Positions 5,374-12,453 of a DNA stretch of 34,961 nt are shown here, piece after piece. The stretch comes from a virus. Made by a program: the position numbers and the translations under genes. The notes below the pieces were generated by a model that made no database searches, had not been told where the DNA came from, and was given only the letters and a program-made list of their open reading frames with translations. The stretch is taken from the IMG/VR virus record IMGVR_UViG_3300025896_000087, positions 1 to 34,961 of that record; one strand, written 5' to 3'. Position 1 is the stretch's first letter; each line of letters begins with the position of its first letter.

Positions 5374-5907
5374 GTGAAGGAACTAGATACCGAAGCATGG
5401 GAAAGATGGAAGGCATACCGAACTGCTATCCGTAAGCCGATCAAACCGGCTTCGGAACAGGCCATGAAGTTAAAACTTCAGCGGTATGGTGATGATCAGG
5501 CAGCGGTGGTAGATCAGTCCATCAGCAACCAATGGCAAGGGTTGTTTGACCTGAAAAAAACAAAACCGGCGTTTGGCGAAAAACCCGTTAAGTCTGAAAA
5601 ACAAATGGCGGCTGACCAGTCATGGTTTGAGAACGCCAAAGCCTACGCCGCAAAGGGTTGGGAACAAGAACCACCGACGCCTTTCAATCGCTTAAAACTT
5701 TGTGACGCGCTGTGGGCGAGGTACACCGTAGAACCCGGCCCGAATACGCAGGACTACATGGTGTGGCTCAAGGATACGGTCGCGTTACACTTACGCTCGG
5801 CTAACGCTGCTGACGTTCTGGGTGATCCGGGTTTACGGGCGATGGTATGGTGCTTTTTTGGGAAAAACGGCATTGACAGGCTCAAAGCAAAAGCCGCTCA
5901 CGGATGA
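5374..5907 (+). CDS. Replication-protein-like early gene (weak resemblance to replisome organiser tails)
   Basis: 177 aa from GTG 5374, with AGGGGG about 7 bases upstream. The opening W-E-R-W-K-A-Y-R-T-A-I-R-K-P-I-K followed by A-V-V-D-Q-S-I-S-N-Q-W-Q-G-L-F resembles the C-terminal tail often seen in phage replisome organiser or helicase-loader proteins, where such helices precede a Lys/Pro-rich linker. Here that segment is at the N-terminus, followed by a second helical domain (N-R-L-K-L-C-D-A-L-W-A-R-Y). As first gene of the rightward operon behind a repeat element, a role in replication initiation is plausible but not demonstrated. No ATPase motif is present. Confidence 0.6.
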   Translation: MKELDTEAWERWKAYRTAIRKPIKPASEQAMKLKLQRYGDDQAAVVDQSISNQWQGLFDLKKTKPAFGEKPVKSEKQMAADQSWFENAKAYAAKGWEQEPPTPFNRLKLCDALWARYTVEPGPNTQDYMVWLKDTVALHLRSANAADVLGDPGLRAMVWCFFGKNGIDRLKAKAAHG

Positions 5908-6073
5908 CGAGATCGCGGCCCTATGGCCCGGTCTAGTTTGTTATAAAGCAGTTTATGAGTTCGCTCGTGCTATTGAGAAACACCACGCCATTACCGAAGA
6001 AGATCAGGGTATGTCGGGAGTGCAAGCAGACGTTCGTGACACCCGAGACGTTACGCAAGCACCGCAGAATTGA
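5873..6073 (+). CDS. Small unknown phage protein with F-A-R-A-I-E-K-H-H motif
   Basis: About 66 aa if translation starts at TTG 5873; the frame is open from GTG 5822, and no ATG precedes the conserved part, so the start is uncertain. Residues L-T-D-D-E-I-A-A-L-W-P then V-Y-E-F-A-R-A-I-E-K-H-H recall short phage proteins that end at F-A-R-A-I-E-x-x-H-G-I. It overlaps the preceding gene by 35 bases and the following zinc-finger-like gene by 119 bases. The overlapped C-terminal tail (E-E-D-Q-G-M onward) shows no recognisable motif and may simply run out to the next stop. Confidence 0.5.
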   Translation: MTGSKQKPLTDDEIAALWPGLVCYKAVYEFARAIEKHHAITEEDQGMSGVQADVRDTRDVTQAPQN

Positions 6074-6173
6074 CGGTAATTGCCGTACTCCCGAGCAACT
6101 GAAAGCGGTAGGGTTTGTGAAGACCCCGAAAGGCTGGAAAATGACAATCACCCCGCCGAACTCTAACCGATGA
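5955..6173 (+). CDS. Small zinc-finger-like protein
   Basis: 72 aa, ATG 5955. Contains C-R-E-C-K-Q-T-F-V-T-P-E-T-L-R-K-H-R and a later Cys (G-N-C-R-T-P-E), giving a C-x2-C-x(12)-H-x(6)-C arrangement typical of a single treble-clef or C2HC zinc finger. The tail G-F-V-K-T-P-K-G-W-K is also seen in short phage proteins. Such proteins usually bind DNA or act as adaptors. The TGA at 6171-6173 shares ATGA with the next tiny gene. It overlaps the preceding gene by 119 bases in a different frame, so the first 20 residues are less certain than the zinc-binding part. Confidence 0.65.
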   Translation: MSSLVLLRNTTPLPKKIRVCRECKQTFVTPETLRKHRRIDGNCRTPEQLKAVGFVKTPKGWKMTITPPNSNR

Positions 6174-6289
6174 GTTGGTTACCCACCCTGATCGTCGCAT
6201 CGGTGTGTTATCTCACGACAACACTCCTGAACGGGACGTTGATGGATGCGGTGTTGATGTACCTACTGCTATTGATCGCAAACCGATGA
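6170..6289 (+). CDS. Tiny membrane protein (39 aa)
   Basis: 39 aa with four-base ATGA overlaps at both ends: with the zinc-finger-like gene before it (6170-6173) and the nuclease gene after it (6286-6289). Two such junctions make chance unlikely. The sequence is almost wholly hydrophobic with two segments (L-P-T-L-I-V-A-S-V-C-Y-L and A-V-L-M-Y-L-L-L-L-I-A), suggesting a hairpin or single long membrane insertion. Function unknown. Confidence 0.65.
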   Translation: MSWLPTLIVASVCYLTTTLLNGTLMDAVLMYLLLLIANR

Positions 6290-6603
6290 GATACGCGAGA
6301 CGCCGAGACGGAAACGACAGCGAGGTCGGGCAAGCCCTGACGGCGGCAGGGTTTACCGTCCACGACTTTGCCGGGGCAGGTTATGTTCCCGATAGGCTTG
6401 TTACTCGCCCGCTTCCTGACGGGCGGCTCTGGGTGTGTTGGGTAGAGATCAAGGTCAAGGACGGCAAACTACGCCCTAGCCAAGAGAAATTCGCCGAGAT
6501 ATTTGAACCTCGGGGAGAGTTCTACGTCGCCCGTGACGCAAAGGTCGCAGTGATAGAACTTATCGGTCGCTGGCTGGAGGCGTGTGGCCCTCAAGAGGGC
6601 TAA
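6286..6603 (+). CDS. VRR-NUC-like nuclease
   Basis: 105 aa from ATG 6286, chosen because it overlaps the stop of the 39-aa gene (ATGA). The same frame stays open upstream to 6175 but carries no conserved sequence there. After R-Y-A-R-R-R-D-G-N-D-S-E-V, a D-R-L-V-T-R-P segment precedes C-W-V-E-I-K-V-K-D-G-K-L-R-P-S-Q-E-K-F. The E-I-K followed by S-x-x-Q is the VRR-NUC/PD-(D/E)XK signature found in small phage Holliday-junction-resolvase-like nucleases. Likely role: structure-specific DNA cleavage during recombination or packaging. Its 3' end overlaps, tail to tail, the opposite-strand methyltransferase by 44 bases. Confidence 0.75.
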   Translation: MRYARRRDGNDSEVGQALTAAGFTVHDFAGAGYVPDRLVTRPLPDGRLWVCWVEIKVKDGKLRPSQEKFAEIFEPRGEFYVARDAKVAVIELIGRWLEACGPQEG

Positions 6604-7114
6604 CCAATACCCAGAACCCCGGCCCCATGAGCCGGTGCGCCTGTAGGTGCAAAATCTCAAACCGCTTGCAGAGGTGCGGGAGCCACCAAGAGGGCGGGGC
6701 TTGGATCAGGTGGGCGTTCCTGCCGTCCGATAACACCTTGACCGCCGCCCCGGTATGGATACTGAAAAAACCATAACGCTTAACGATACGCATTAACTCG
6801 TCCAACACGGCATCTAGGCGATCTGGCTCTATGTGTTCCAACACGTCAATGCAGCACACAAGGTCGGCTGACTGTGGCTCACCGTACTCGGGGAACGCCG
6901 GGTCGTAGGCAGAATACGCAATCTCCAGTTTCTCGGCTTCCAGCGCCTTGCGGAGATTTTGCTTACCCGCCCCGTAATCGTGGAGCGACTGCCATTTGTT
7001 GTTACGCAGTAGTTCCGCAACAAGAGGCGCAAAGGCAATAGACGCCACGCCATAGTTGGGGTTCATGTGCAATTTGACTTGTTCTTGGCGGTATTCGTCA
7101 GAAATCGTGTCCAT
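6560..7114 (-). CDS. Class I SAM-dependent methyltransferase-like protein
   Basis: 184 aa on the minus strand inside an otherwise plus-strand block, from ATG 7114 with AAGG about 8 bases upstream. Motif I appears as L-H-D-Y-G-A-G-K-Q-N-L near residue 45, and the post-motif segment is V-C-C-I-D-V-L-E-H-I-E-P near residue 90, as in Rossmann-fold methyltransferases of the Methyltransf_11/23 type. The substrate is unknown. An isolated reversed gene suggests a later insertion (moron) with its own promoter. A palindromic GCTATAGC lies in the 60-base divergent gap to the next gene but gives no clear promoter by eye. Confidence 0.75.
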   Translation of the reverse strand: MDTISDEYRQEQVKLHMNPNYGVASIAFAPLVAELLRNNKWQSLHDYGAGKQNLRKALEAEKLEIAYSAYDPAFPEYGEPQSADLVCCIDVLEHIEPDRLDAVLDELMRIVKRYGFFSIHTGAAVKVLSDGRNAHLIQAPPSWWLPHLCKRFEILHLQAHRLMGPGFWVLVSPLEGHTPPASDR

Positions 7115-7174
7115 GTTGCAACCTTATCACAAACGCTATAGCCTCGGAATGAAGCCTATTCTTGGGGTAATTCC

Positions 7175-7330
7175 ATGCCTGACACTCGCAAAGATAAACT
7201 GATGGCGGCGCTTGATGCGTTGGATGACGACAACGAAGCGCACGAAAAGGCCGAGGAAAAGGACGAGGACGAGGGCAAGAAGCCCAAGCGGAAGGCCAAG
7301 AAATCCAAACTCTACGAGATGATGCAGTAA
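7175..7330 (+). CDS. Short highly charged protein
   Basis: 51 aa, ATG 7175, GGGG about 8 bases upstream; TAA overlaps the next ATG (TAATG). An acidic middle (D-D-D-N-E-A-H-E-K-A-E-E-K-D-E-D-E) is followed by a basic run (K-K-P-K-R-K-A-K-K-S-K) and a short Y-E-M-M-Q end. Likely disordered, possibly nucleic-acid-binding. No family recognised. Confidence 0.55.
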   Translation: MPDTRKDKLMAALDALDDDNEAHEKAEEKDEDEGKKPKRKAKKSKLYEMMQ

Positions 7331-7698
7331 TGGCAAGCCACGACAAGTCAGCCGCGCTATTCGTTGTGACGATGTTTCACAGCGCCACGGTCACGCACCT
7401 TCAGCACCTTGCCACCAAGTCCTACGCTCAGCACAAGGCACTTGGGCATTACTACGAGGCCATCGTTGACCTTGTGGACGCATGGGCCGAGGCGTATCAG
7501 GGCCGCTATGGCCTGATCCCGAACTACTCCATGGAAGCGCATTTCAGCAAAGAGCCAAAAGCCTACGCCGACAAACTGCTGGAGTTCCTTGACGAAATCC
7601 GCAACGTCCTTCCAAAAGACCCCGAACTCGTCAACCTGTTTGATGCGGTCGTGGACGAAGTGTTGTCTCTACGCTACAAACTGACCAACCTTTCGTGA
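7330..7698 (+). CDS. DUF5856-like helical protein
   Basis: 122 aa, starting in a TAATG overlap with the charged small gene. The run A-L-F-V-V-T-M-F-H-S-A-T-V-T-H-L-Q-H-L-A, then S-Y-A-Q-H-K-A-L-G-H-Y-Y-E-A-I-V-D-L-V-D, matches the DUF5856 family found in aquatic phages. It is all helical, with His/Glu spacing like ferritin/Dps four-helix bundles. Whether it binds iron or DNA is unknown. It precedes the morphogenesis block by one base, which suggests co-transcription with virion genes. Confidence 0.75.
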   Translation: MASHDKSAALFVVTMFHSATVTHLQHLATKSYAQHKALGHYYEAIVDLVDAWAEAYQGRYGLIPNYSMEAHFSKEPKAYADKLLEFLDEIRNVLPKDPELVNLFDAVVDEVLSLRYKLTNLS

Positions 7699-7699
7699 T

Positions 7700-9154
7700 A
7701 TGGCGGCTGATCGCAACAGACTTGCTGCTGCGTTAGCGTACGAGCAGGAACGCCGACGGCGGCTGGCAGAGGTTGTCCCAACGCCCGGCCCGGTCACGGC
7801 TGCACCAACCTCGCCAAACCTCCGACGCGACCTAGAGAACCTGTCCATTGGCTTTGGTGAAGGCATCACCAACCAGTTGGAAGGGCTAAAGGGCATCGTG
7901 ACCGACCCTATCGGATCGGCTAAAGCGGGCTACGAAACCGTTAAAGGCGTTGTGCGCGACCCGTCCGTGTTAGCCGAAGCCCTACGCCAAACAGGCCAGA
8001 AAGCGATGAGCGGCCCGTTGGGAGCGGGTGAGGTCATTGGCGAGATGGTCAATCCAATAAGAAGTGGCGGCGTTGGGAAACGGGACATTTTTATTGGTGA
8101 AAACGCAAGAACTTGGGACGCTGCCGCCGCCAAACGTGCCGAGGAAATGGAAGCGGCTGGGATAGACCCGGAAACAATTTGGCGCGAAACAGGCACCTTC
8201 CGAGCGCCTGATAATCGGTTACGGCAAGAAATTAGCGATGTTGGCGCACGATTGGCACAAGAATCGGAAACAGGGTTGCCAGCAAATGTGGCTTTTGAGC
8301 ATCCCGGCGGGCTGTACGAGGCATATCCCGAAATCGGTCAGCAAACCACTATTCGCACAAAGCAAGCATTAGAAGGCAGGGCAACTGGCGCTTACAATCG
8401 GAACACTCAATCAGTAATGTTCGGAGAGTCAGCCCCGCAATCACCGGACGATCTAACCTCAATTGGGCTGCATGAACTTCAGCACGCCGTTCAGCATAGA
8501 GAAGACTTTGGCCGGGGCGGGATGCCAGCACTTGCGCGTAGGTTTTTACAAGAAGATATGCAACGTCGGTATGCCCCATATTCAAGTGATTTGGGACAAA
8601 GAAGCAGGGCAAGCGCGTTAAGTGGTGCCGCTTACCGGGCGCAGTACGCGCAACACTTGGAAAATTTGCAACGGAAAGACAACATCAAGCCGCGTCAACT
8701 AACCAGAATGTCAGATTGGTATAAGTACGGTTCTGAAATTTCACGACAAATGGCAGAGGACGGATATGGGTGGCAGATGCCCGCGAAGGCAGGGCCAAAC
8801 CGTGATTTCTGGATTAAAGGCGCTGTACGCCGTATGCAACGTATGATTGAAGCCGATCGCCCAGACATGCGAAACGCAGCGGAAATTATGCCGCCGGAAG
8901 AAGCGAAAAAAATTCTGCGGAAAACCGATAAAGTGTTTAGAAAGACGCAGGAAAGCGCAATTGCGGCTGGAAAAATTGACGACCTAAAACGCACGTTAGA
9001 GGAAAAATCGGATTACGAATTGTATCGCCGGTTAGGGGGCGAAGCAGAGGCGTTTTTAGTAGAAAAGCGAAGGAACCTTACCCCGCAACAACGGCGAGAA
9101 ACATTCCCCCAATATGATGTTCCGCTAAACGAAATTATTATTACTCGCAGATAG
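7700..9154 (+). CDS. Mosaic virion-type protein with LPD23/HExxH metallopeptidase-like region
   Basis: 484 aa from ATG 7700, one base after the previous stop. Residues 1-118 are an amphipathic, Gly/Ala-rich segment (F-G-E-G-I-T-N-Q-L-E-G-L-K-G-I, then P-L-G-A-G-E-V-I-G-E-M) like the N-terminal carriers of phage internal virion proteins. From about residue 128 the protein changes: R-T-W-D-A-A-A-A-K-R-A-E-E-M, W-R-E-T-G-T-F-R, and an H-E-L-Q-H zincin-like site at residues 258-262. This is the arrangement of LPD23-type large polyvalent protein domains. Codons also become more A/T-ended from about 8050, supporting domain acquisition. It may be an injected enzyme; proteolysis is inferred only from H-E-x-x-H. 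Confidence 0.7.
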   Translation: MAADRNRLAAALAYEQERRRRLAEVVPTPGPVTAAPTSPNLRRDLENLSIGFGEGITNQLEGLKGIVTDPIGSAKAGYETVKGVVRDPSVLAEALRQTGQKAMSGPLGAGEVIGEMVNPIRSGGVGKRDIFIGENARTWDAAAAKRAEEMEAAGIDPETIWRETGTFRAPDNRLRQEISDVGARLAQESETGLPANVAFEHPGGLYEAYPEIGQQTTIRTKQALEGRATGAYNRNTQSVMFGESAPQSPDDLTSIGLHELQHAVQHREDFGRGGMPALARRFLQEDMQRRYAPYSSDLGQRSRASALSGAAYRAQYAQHLENLQRKDNIKPRQLTRMSDWYKYGSEISRQMAEDGYGWQMPAKAGPNRDFWIKGAVRRMQRMIEADRPDMRNAAEIMPPEEAKKILRKTDKVFRKTQESAIAAGKIDDLKRTLEEKSDYELYRRLGGEAEAFLVEKRRNLTPQQRRETFPQYDVPLNEIIITRR

Positions 9155-9156
9155 TT

Positions 9157-9324
9157 ATGCCTAGCACTTCCGACAAACAACGACGGTTCATGGCTGCGGC
9201 GGCACACGACCCCGCTTTCGCTAAACGGGTAGGCATACCTCAGAGTGTAGCCAAGGACTTCAACCAAGCCGACAAAGGCAAGAAACTTGCGGCAGCCATG
9301 CGCAATATGCCGAAGAAGGGCTAA
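9157..9324 (+). CDS. Short basic conserved phage protein
   Basis: 55 aa from ATG 9157 to a TAA that overlaps the next ATG (TAATG). The sequence M-P-S-T-S-D-K-Q-R-R-F-M-A-A-A-A-H-D-P-A-F-A-K then G-I-P-Q-S-V-A-K-D-F and a basic tail is a pattern found in many small phage proteins near packaging genes. No enzymatic motif; possibly DNA-associated. Confidence 0.65.
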   Translation: MPSTSDKQRRFMAAAAHDPAFAKRVGIPQSVAKDFNQADKGKKLAAAMRNMPKKG

Positions 9325-9953
9325 TGATTCGCGCGCTGACGCTTTGGTATGTCTATGAACTGATAGACCCTAGATCGGGCGAGGTTTTTTACGTCGGCAA
9401 AGGGAAAGGAAACCGCATAGACGAACACGAAAAGGAAGCGCAAAACGGGTATCCCTCGTACAAATGCAACAAAATTAGGTCTATCTGGGAAGATGGGCAC
9501 GAAATCATTAAGCAAAAGGTTGCCGAGTTCTGGGACGAAGATGCCGCATACGAACATGAGGAAGAACGGATTGTCAGCATAGGGTTAGACAACCTGACAA
9601 ACATCACGGGTGGCGGAAAACGCAAGCCAACCCCATATCAAGTACCGAAAAAGGGAAAATCTAAAGGCAAGCGATGGATATCAAAAGCCGCCCTGCAAGA
9701 CGTTACTTGTTGGAAGATCGTGCGTGGGTGGACAGGCTGGGTTGCTGCTTGGTTAAAAAGACCGAACCCAACAGACGTATTGACGGTCACATCCCCATCA
9801 GCATTGACGAAAGTTGCGACTGAAGGCTTGGTAAACAAACTAATTCCTGCCGCAATAAAGCATTTAAGTGAAAACCCTAAAAACCATCCAGAACTGATAG
9901 AATTGTTGCGTCCTTGGAACATTGAATTAAGATTTGAGCGAATTGAATCGTGA
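9324..9953 (+). CDS. GIY-YIG nuclease (possible homing-type)
   Basis: 209 aa, TAATG-coupled. The N-terminus W-Y-V-Y-E-L-I-D-P-R-S-G-E-V-F-Y-V-G-K-G-K-G-N-R carries the GIY-YIG equivalents (Y-V-Y and Y-V-G). It is followed by an H-E-K-E helix, K-I-R-S-I-W, a conserved Glu in E-E-E-R-I, and L-T-N-I-T-G-G-G, as in the LEM-3-like subgroup. The C-terminal 100 residues are a basic, less conserved region probably used for DNA recognition. It lies directly before the terminase genes, a common site for phage homing nucleases, and is more A/T-rich than the terminase. GTGA overlap possibilities at its end tie it to the small terminase gene. Confidence 0.8.
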   Translation: MIRALTLWYVYELIDPRSGEVFYVGKGKGNRIDEHEKEAQNGYPSYKCNKIRSIWEDGHEIIKQKVAEFWDEDAAYEHEEERIVSIGLDNLTNITGGGKRKPTPYQVPKKGKSKGKRWISKAALQDVTCWKIVRGWTGWVAAWLKRPNPTDVLTVTSPSALTKVATEGLVNKLIPAAIKHLSENPKNHPELIELLRPWNIELRFERIES

Positions 9954-9955
9954 CA

Positions 9956-10363
9956 ATGGCTAAACGCGCACAAACACGGGTAAGCGAACGCACCGGGTTG
10001 CCAAAACAAGGGCATCAAGGTGAGGGGGGTGGACGGCCCCCTTTTGAGATCAATTACGATGACGTTGAACGCCTCGGTAAAATGAAATGCACGCAGGAGG
10101 AAATCGCTGCATTTCTCGGGTGCAGCGTTGATACGTTGACGCGGGACGAAAAGTTTTGCGGCATATATAAAAGAGCAATGGAGAACGGCAAGATGTCGTT
10201 GCGCCGTCGCCAATGGGAGGCAGCCGAGGCTGGCAATACGACCATGCTTGTATGGCTAGGAAAGCAGTATCTCGGACAGCGCGACAAACAGGAGGTCACG
10301 GGCGAAAACGGTGGCCCCCAGAAAACAGAACAAGTAATCCGTTGGGGCAAGCCGATTGACTGA
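9956..10363 (+). CDS. terS: Terminase small subunit (TerS)
   Basis: 135 aa from ATG 9956; a GTG at 9950 sharing GTGA with the nuclease stop is an alternative. A basic Gly/Pro-rich N-terminus (G-G-G-R-P-P-F) leads to a helix-turn-helix K-C-T-Q-E-E-I-A-A-F-L-G-C-S-V-D-T-L-T-R, then a helical M-S-L-R-R-R-Q-W-E-A-A-E and M-L-V-W-L-G-K-Q-Y-L-G-Q-R-D, the usual end of phage small terminases. It recognises the packaging site and loads the large subunit, whose gene starts in its last codons. Position and domain order make the assignment good. Confidence 0.85.
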   Translation: MAKRAQTRVSERTGLPKQGHQGEGGGRPPFEINYDDVERLGKMKCTQEEIAAFLGCSVDTLTRDEKFCGIYKRAMENGKMSLRRRQWEAAEAGNTTMLVWLGKQYLGQRDKQEVTGENGGPQKTEQVIRWGKPID

Positions 10364-11691
10364 CATCCTGCTGCCCTACAACCCTCGGCGGGCTTTCCTG
10401 CCGTTTCACGATAGGAGCAAGCGGTGGGCGTGTTTAGTCGCCCACCGCCGCAGGTGCGGGTAAAACCGTAGCAGCCGTCAACGACATCATTCGGGCAGCC
10501 GCGATGTACCAAGCCCCCAATGGGCTATTCGGCTACGTCGCCCCCTACCAGAACCAAGCACGGCGTATCGCCTTTGACTATTTCAAGTATTACTCCGCGC
10601 CGATTGCGAGAGAAGTCAACGAAACGTTGATGATGATTACGCTAACCAATGGGGCCAAGATCGGCCTATTTGGAGCAGACAACGCAGATGCAATGCGCGG
10701 CCTTGGTTTCTCGGGCCTGTATCTTGACGAGTACGGTGACTTCAAACCGAGCGTATTCGGGAACGTCTTGAGAGCGTCTCTGTCAGACAAGCAAGGATGG
10801 TGCGTTTTCGCGGGTACGCCAAAGGGCAAGAATCAGTTTTGGCAAATATATCAGACCGCCCAACGCAGCCCCGAGGAATGGTTCCTGTTGCGCCTACCGG
10901 CAAGTCAGTCCCGGCTACTCCCGGAATCGGAGTTAGCCGCCGCTAGAGCGCAGTTGACCGAGGATCAGTACCTACAGGAGTACGAGTGCAGTTTTGAGGC
11001 TGCCATCCTCGGTGCTTTTTACGGGCGAGAGTTGCGCGAGGCGCAGGATCAAGGCCGTATCGGCTTTGTCCCCGTGGACGAGCATTTACCTGTACATACC
11101 GCATGGGACTTGGGCTACAAGGACGACACCGCGTGCTGGTTCTATCAGGTCGTGGGCGGTGAGATTCACCTCGTGGACTTCTTCAGCATCTCGGGTGCGT
11201 CCATCGCTGACCTCGCGGGCATCATCCGTGACCGAGGATACCGATACGGCAAGCATTGGCTCCCGCATGACGCCAAGGCCAAGACGCTCGCATCAGGCGG
11301 CAAAAGCATCATTGAGCAGTTAGCCGAGTTCCTCGGGATCAGCAAACTTGCCATCGTGCCTGACCTCTCGGTGCAGGACGGTATCCAAGCGGTACGTCAG
11401 ATGCTCCCACGAGTATGGTTTGACAAACGCTGTGAAGATGGTATTGAAGCCTTGAGGCAATATCAGCGAGAATACGACGAGGACAAAAAGGCGTTTCGGC
11501 ATACACCTCGTCACGACTGGACGAGTCACCCTGCTGATGCCTTTCGGATGTTAGCGATTGCGTGGCGACAAGAGCCGACGAATGTCACCCCGCTGGAACC
11601 GAAGGCGTTGATCGTCGGGCCGCAAAATCAGGTCACCCTTAACGATATGTGGGCGGCGCATGACCGTTCGCCCCGGAGAGCGAGAATATGA
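10356..11691 (+). CDS. terL: Terminase large subunit, reading frame broken by a +1 shift in Walker A
   Basis: Packaging ATPase/nuclease. The first part reads from TTG 10356 (L-T-D-I-L-L-P-Y-N-P-R-R-A-F-L-P-F-H) to A-H-R-R-R-C-G and meets TAA at 10461-10463. Skipping one base there restores K-T-V-A-A-V-N-D and runs on to 11691, for about 444 aa in total. The join rebuilds the Walker A motif R-R-x-C-G-K-T exactly. Walker B is L-Y-L-D-E at about residues 121-125, and nuclease aspartates lie in T-A-W-D-L-G (about 251) and H-P-A-D-A-F (about 394). Without the N-terminal piece the downstream ORF (ATG 10504) has no Walker A. Explanations: one extra G in GGG (sequencing error or real mutation), or programmed +1 frameshifting at GGG-TAA. 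Confidence 0.85.
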
Positions 11692-11993
11692 GCGGAGTTC
11701 TAAATCCCTACAAGTATGCGTATGAGACGGTTGCCGCCTCGCAGACCGCGCAGGTTTTGGGTGGCACGGGCGCTGCGGGCGATTACCTGCACCGCATCGT
11801 TGTCACCGTCACGGCAACCGGCACTAGCACGTTGAGCGTTATTGATGGCAGCACGACCATCCTAACGATGGCGGCAAACACGCCTGTTGGTGTTTACAGC
11901 CTTGAACTCAACGTAGCCGCTGCGACTGGCCCGTGGAAGATCACGACGGGAGCGGGCGCGACGGTGCTTGCCGTTGGCCTCTTTAGCGCCTAA
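11688..11993 (+). CDS. Small beta-rich unknown protein after terL
   Basis: 101 aa, ATGA-coupled to terL and TAATG-coupled to the next gene. It starts M-S-G-V-L-N-P-Y-K-Y-A and continues with Thr/Val/Ala-rich strands (V-V-T-V-T-A-T-G-T-S-T-L) typical of small virion or decoration proteins. No family recognised. Its location among morphogenesis genes suggests a structural role. Confidence 0.65.
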   Translation: MSGVLNPYKYAYETVAASQTAQVLGGTGAAGDYLHRIVVTVTATGTSTLSVIDGSTTILTMAANTPVGVYSLELNVAAATGPWKITTGAGATVLAVGLFSA

Positions 11994-12166
11994 TGGACGG
12001 CAGACGCAAAGCAGGTTTGTACGCTCACATTCTCGCTAAACGCGAGCGCATTGCTGCCGGTAGCGGTGAGCGGATGAAGCGCCCCGGCGAGGAAGGCCGT
12101 CCAACCGCTGCTGACTTTAAGCAAGCCGCCAAAACTGCCAAACCAGAGAACAAAGGTTACGCATGA
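11993..12166 (+). CDS. Short basic unknown protein
   Basis: 57 aa between ATG 11993 (TAATG overlap) and TGA 12164-12166 (ATGA overlap with the next gene). Rich in Arg/Lys (M-D-G-R-R-K-A-G then A-K-R-E-R-I-A-A-G-S-G-E-R-M). Overlap junctions at both ends support a real gene. No function can be read. Confidence 0.6.
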   Translation: MDGRRKAGLYAHILAKRERIAAGSGERMKRPGEEGRPTAADFKQAAKTAKPENKGYA

Positions 12167-12453
12167 GTGCAGCGTGGCAGCGTAGCGAGGGAAAGAACCC
12201 GAAGGGCGGTCTAAACGCCAAGGGTCGTGCTTCCTATAAAGCCGAGACAGGCGGGACGCTCAAGCCTCCCGTGAAGTCAGGCGACAACCCACGCCGCGCA
12301 TCGTTCCTCGCCCGCATGGGCAACATGCCGGGGCCGATGGAAAAGAACGGTGAGCCGACCCGCCTCGCCCTCGCTCTCCGCGCATGGGGCGCGTCTAGCA
12401 AAGAGGACGCAAAAGCCAAGGCGAAGGCAATTAGCGCAAGGAATAAAGCGTAA
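12163..12453 (+). CDS. DUF6321-like small basic protein
   Basis: 96 aa, ATGA-coupled before and TAATG-coupled to the portal gene. The string A-W-Q-R-S-E-G-K-N-P-K-G-G-L-N-A-K-G-R-A and later S-G-D-N-P-R-R-A-S-F-L-A-R-M is the characteristic sequence of a conserved basic phage protein (DUF6321-like), commonly found next to packaging or portal genes. Probably binds DNA or the capsid interior. Exact role unknown. Confidence 0.7.
   Translation: MSAAWQRSEGKNPKGGLNAKGRASYKAETGGTLKPPVKSGDNPRRASFLARMGNMPGPMEKNGEPTRLALALRAWGASSKEDAKAKAKAISARNKA

Noticed and set aside
6175-6285. N-terminal extension of the VRR-NUC-like gene
   Set aside because: Covers the 39-aa membrane gene in another frame; ATG 6286 overlapping its stop matches the conserved beginning.
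7115-7174. Bidirectional promoter at the GCTATAGC palindrome
   Set aside because: A -10-like TATAGC exists on both strands but no -35 at 16-18 bases fits in either direction.
10504-11691. Treating the large terminase as a normal 395-aa gene from ATG 10504
   Set aside because: This would lack Walker A; the missing N-terminus is plainly encoded just upstream in the adjacent frame.
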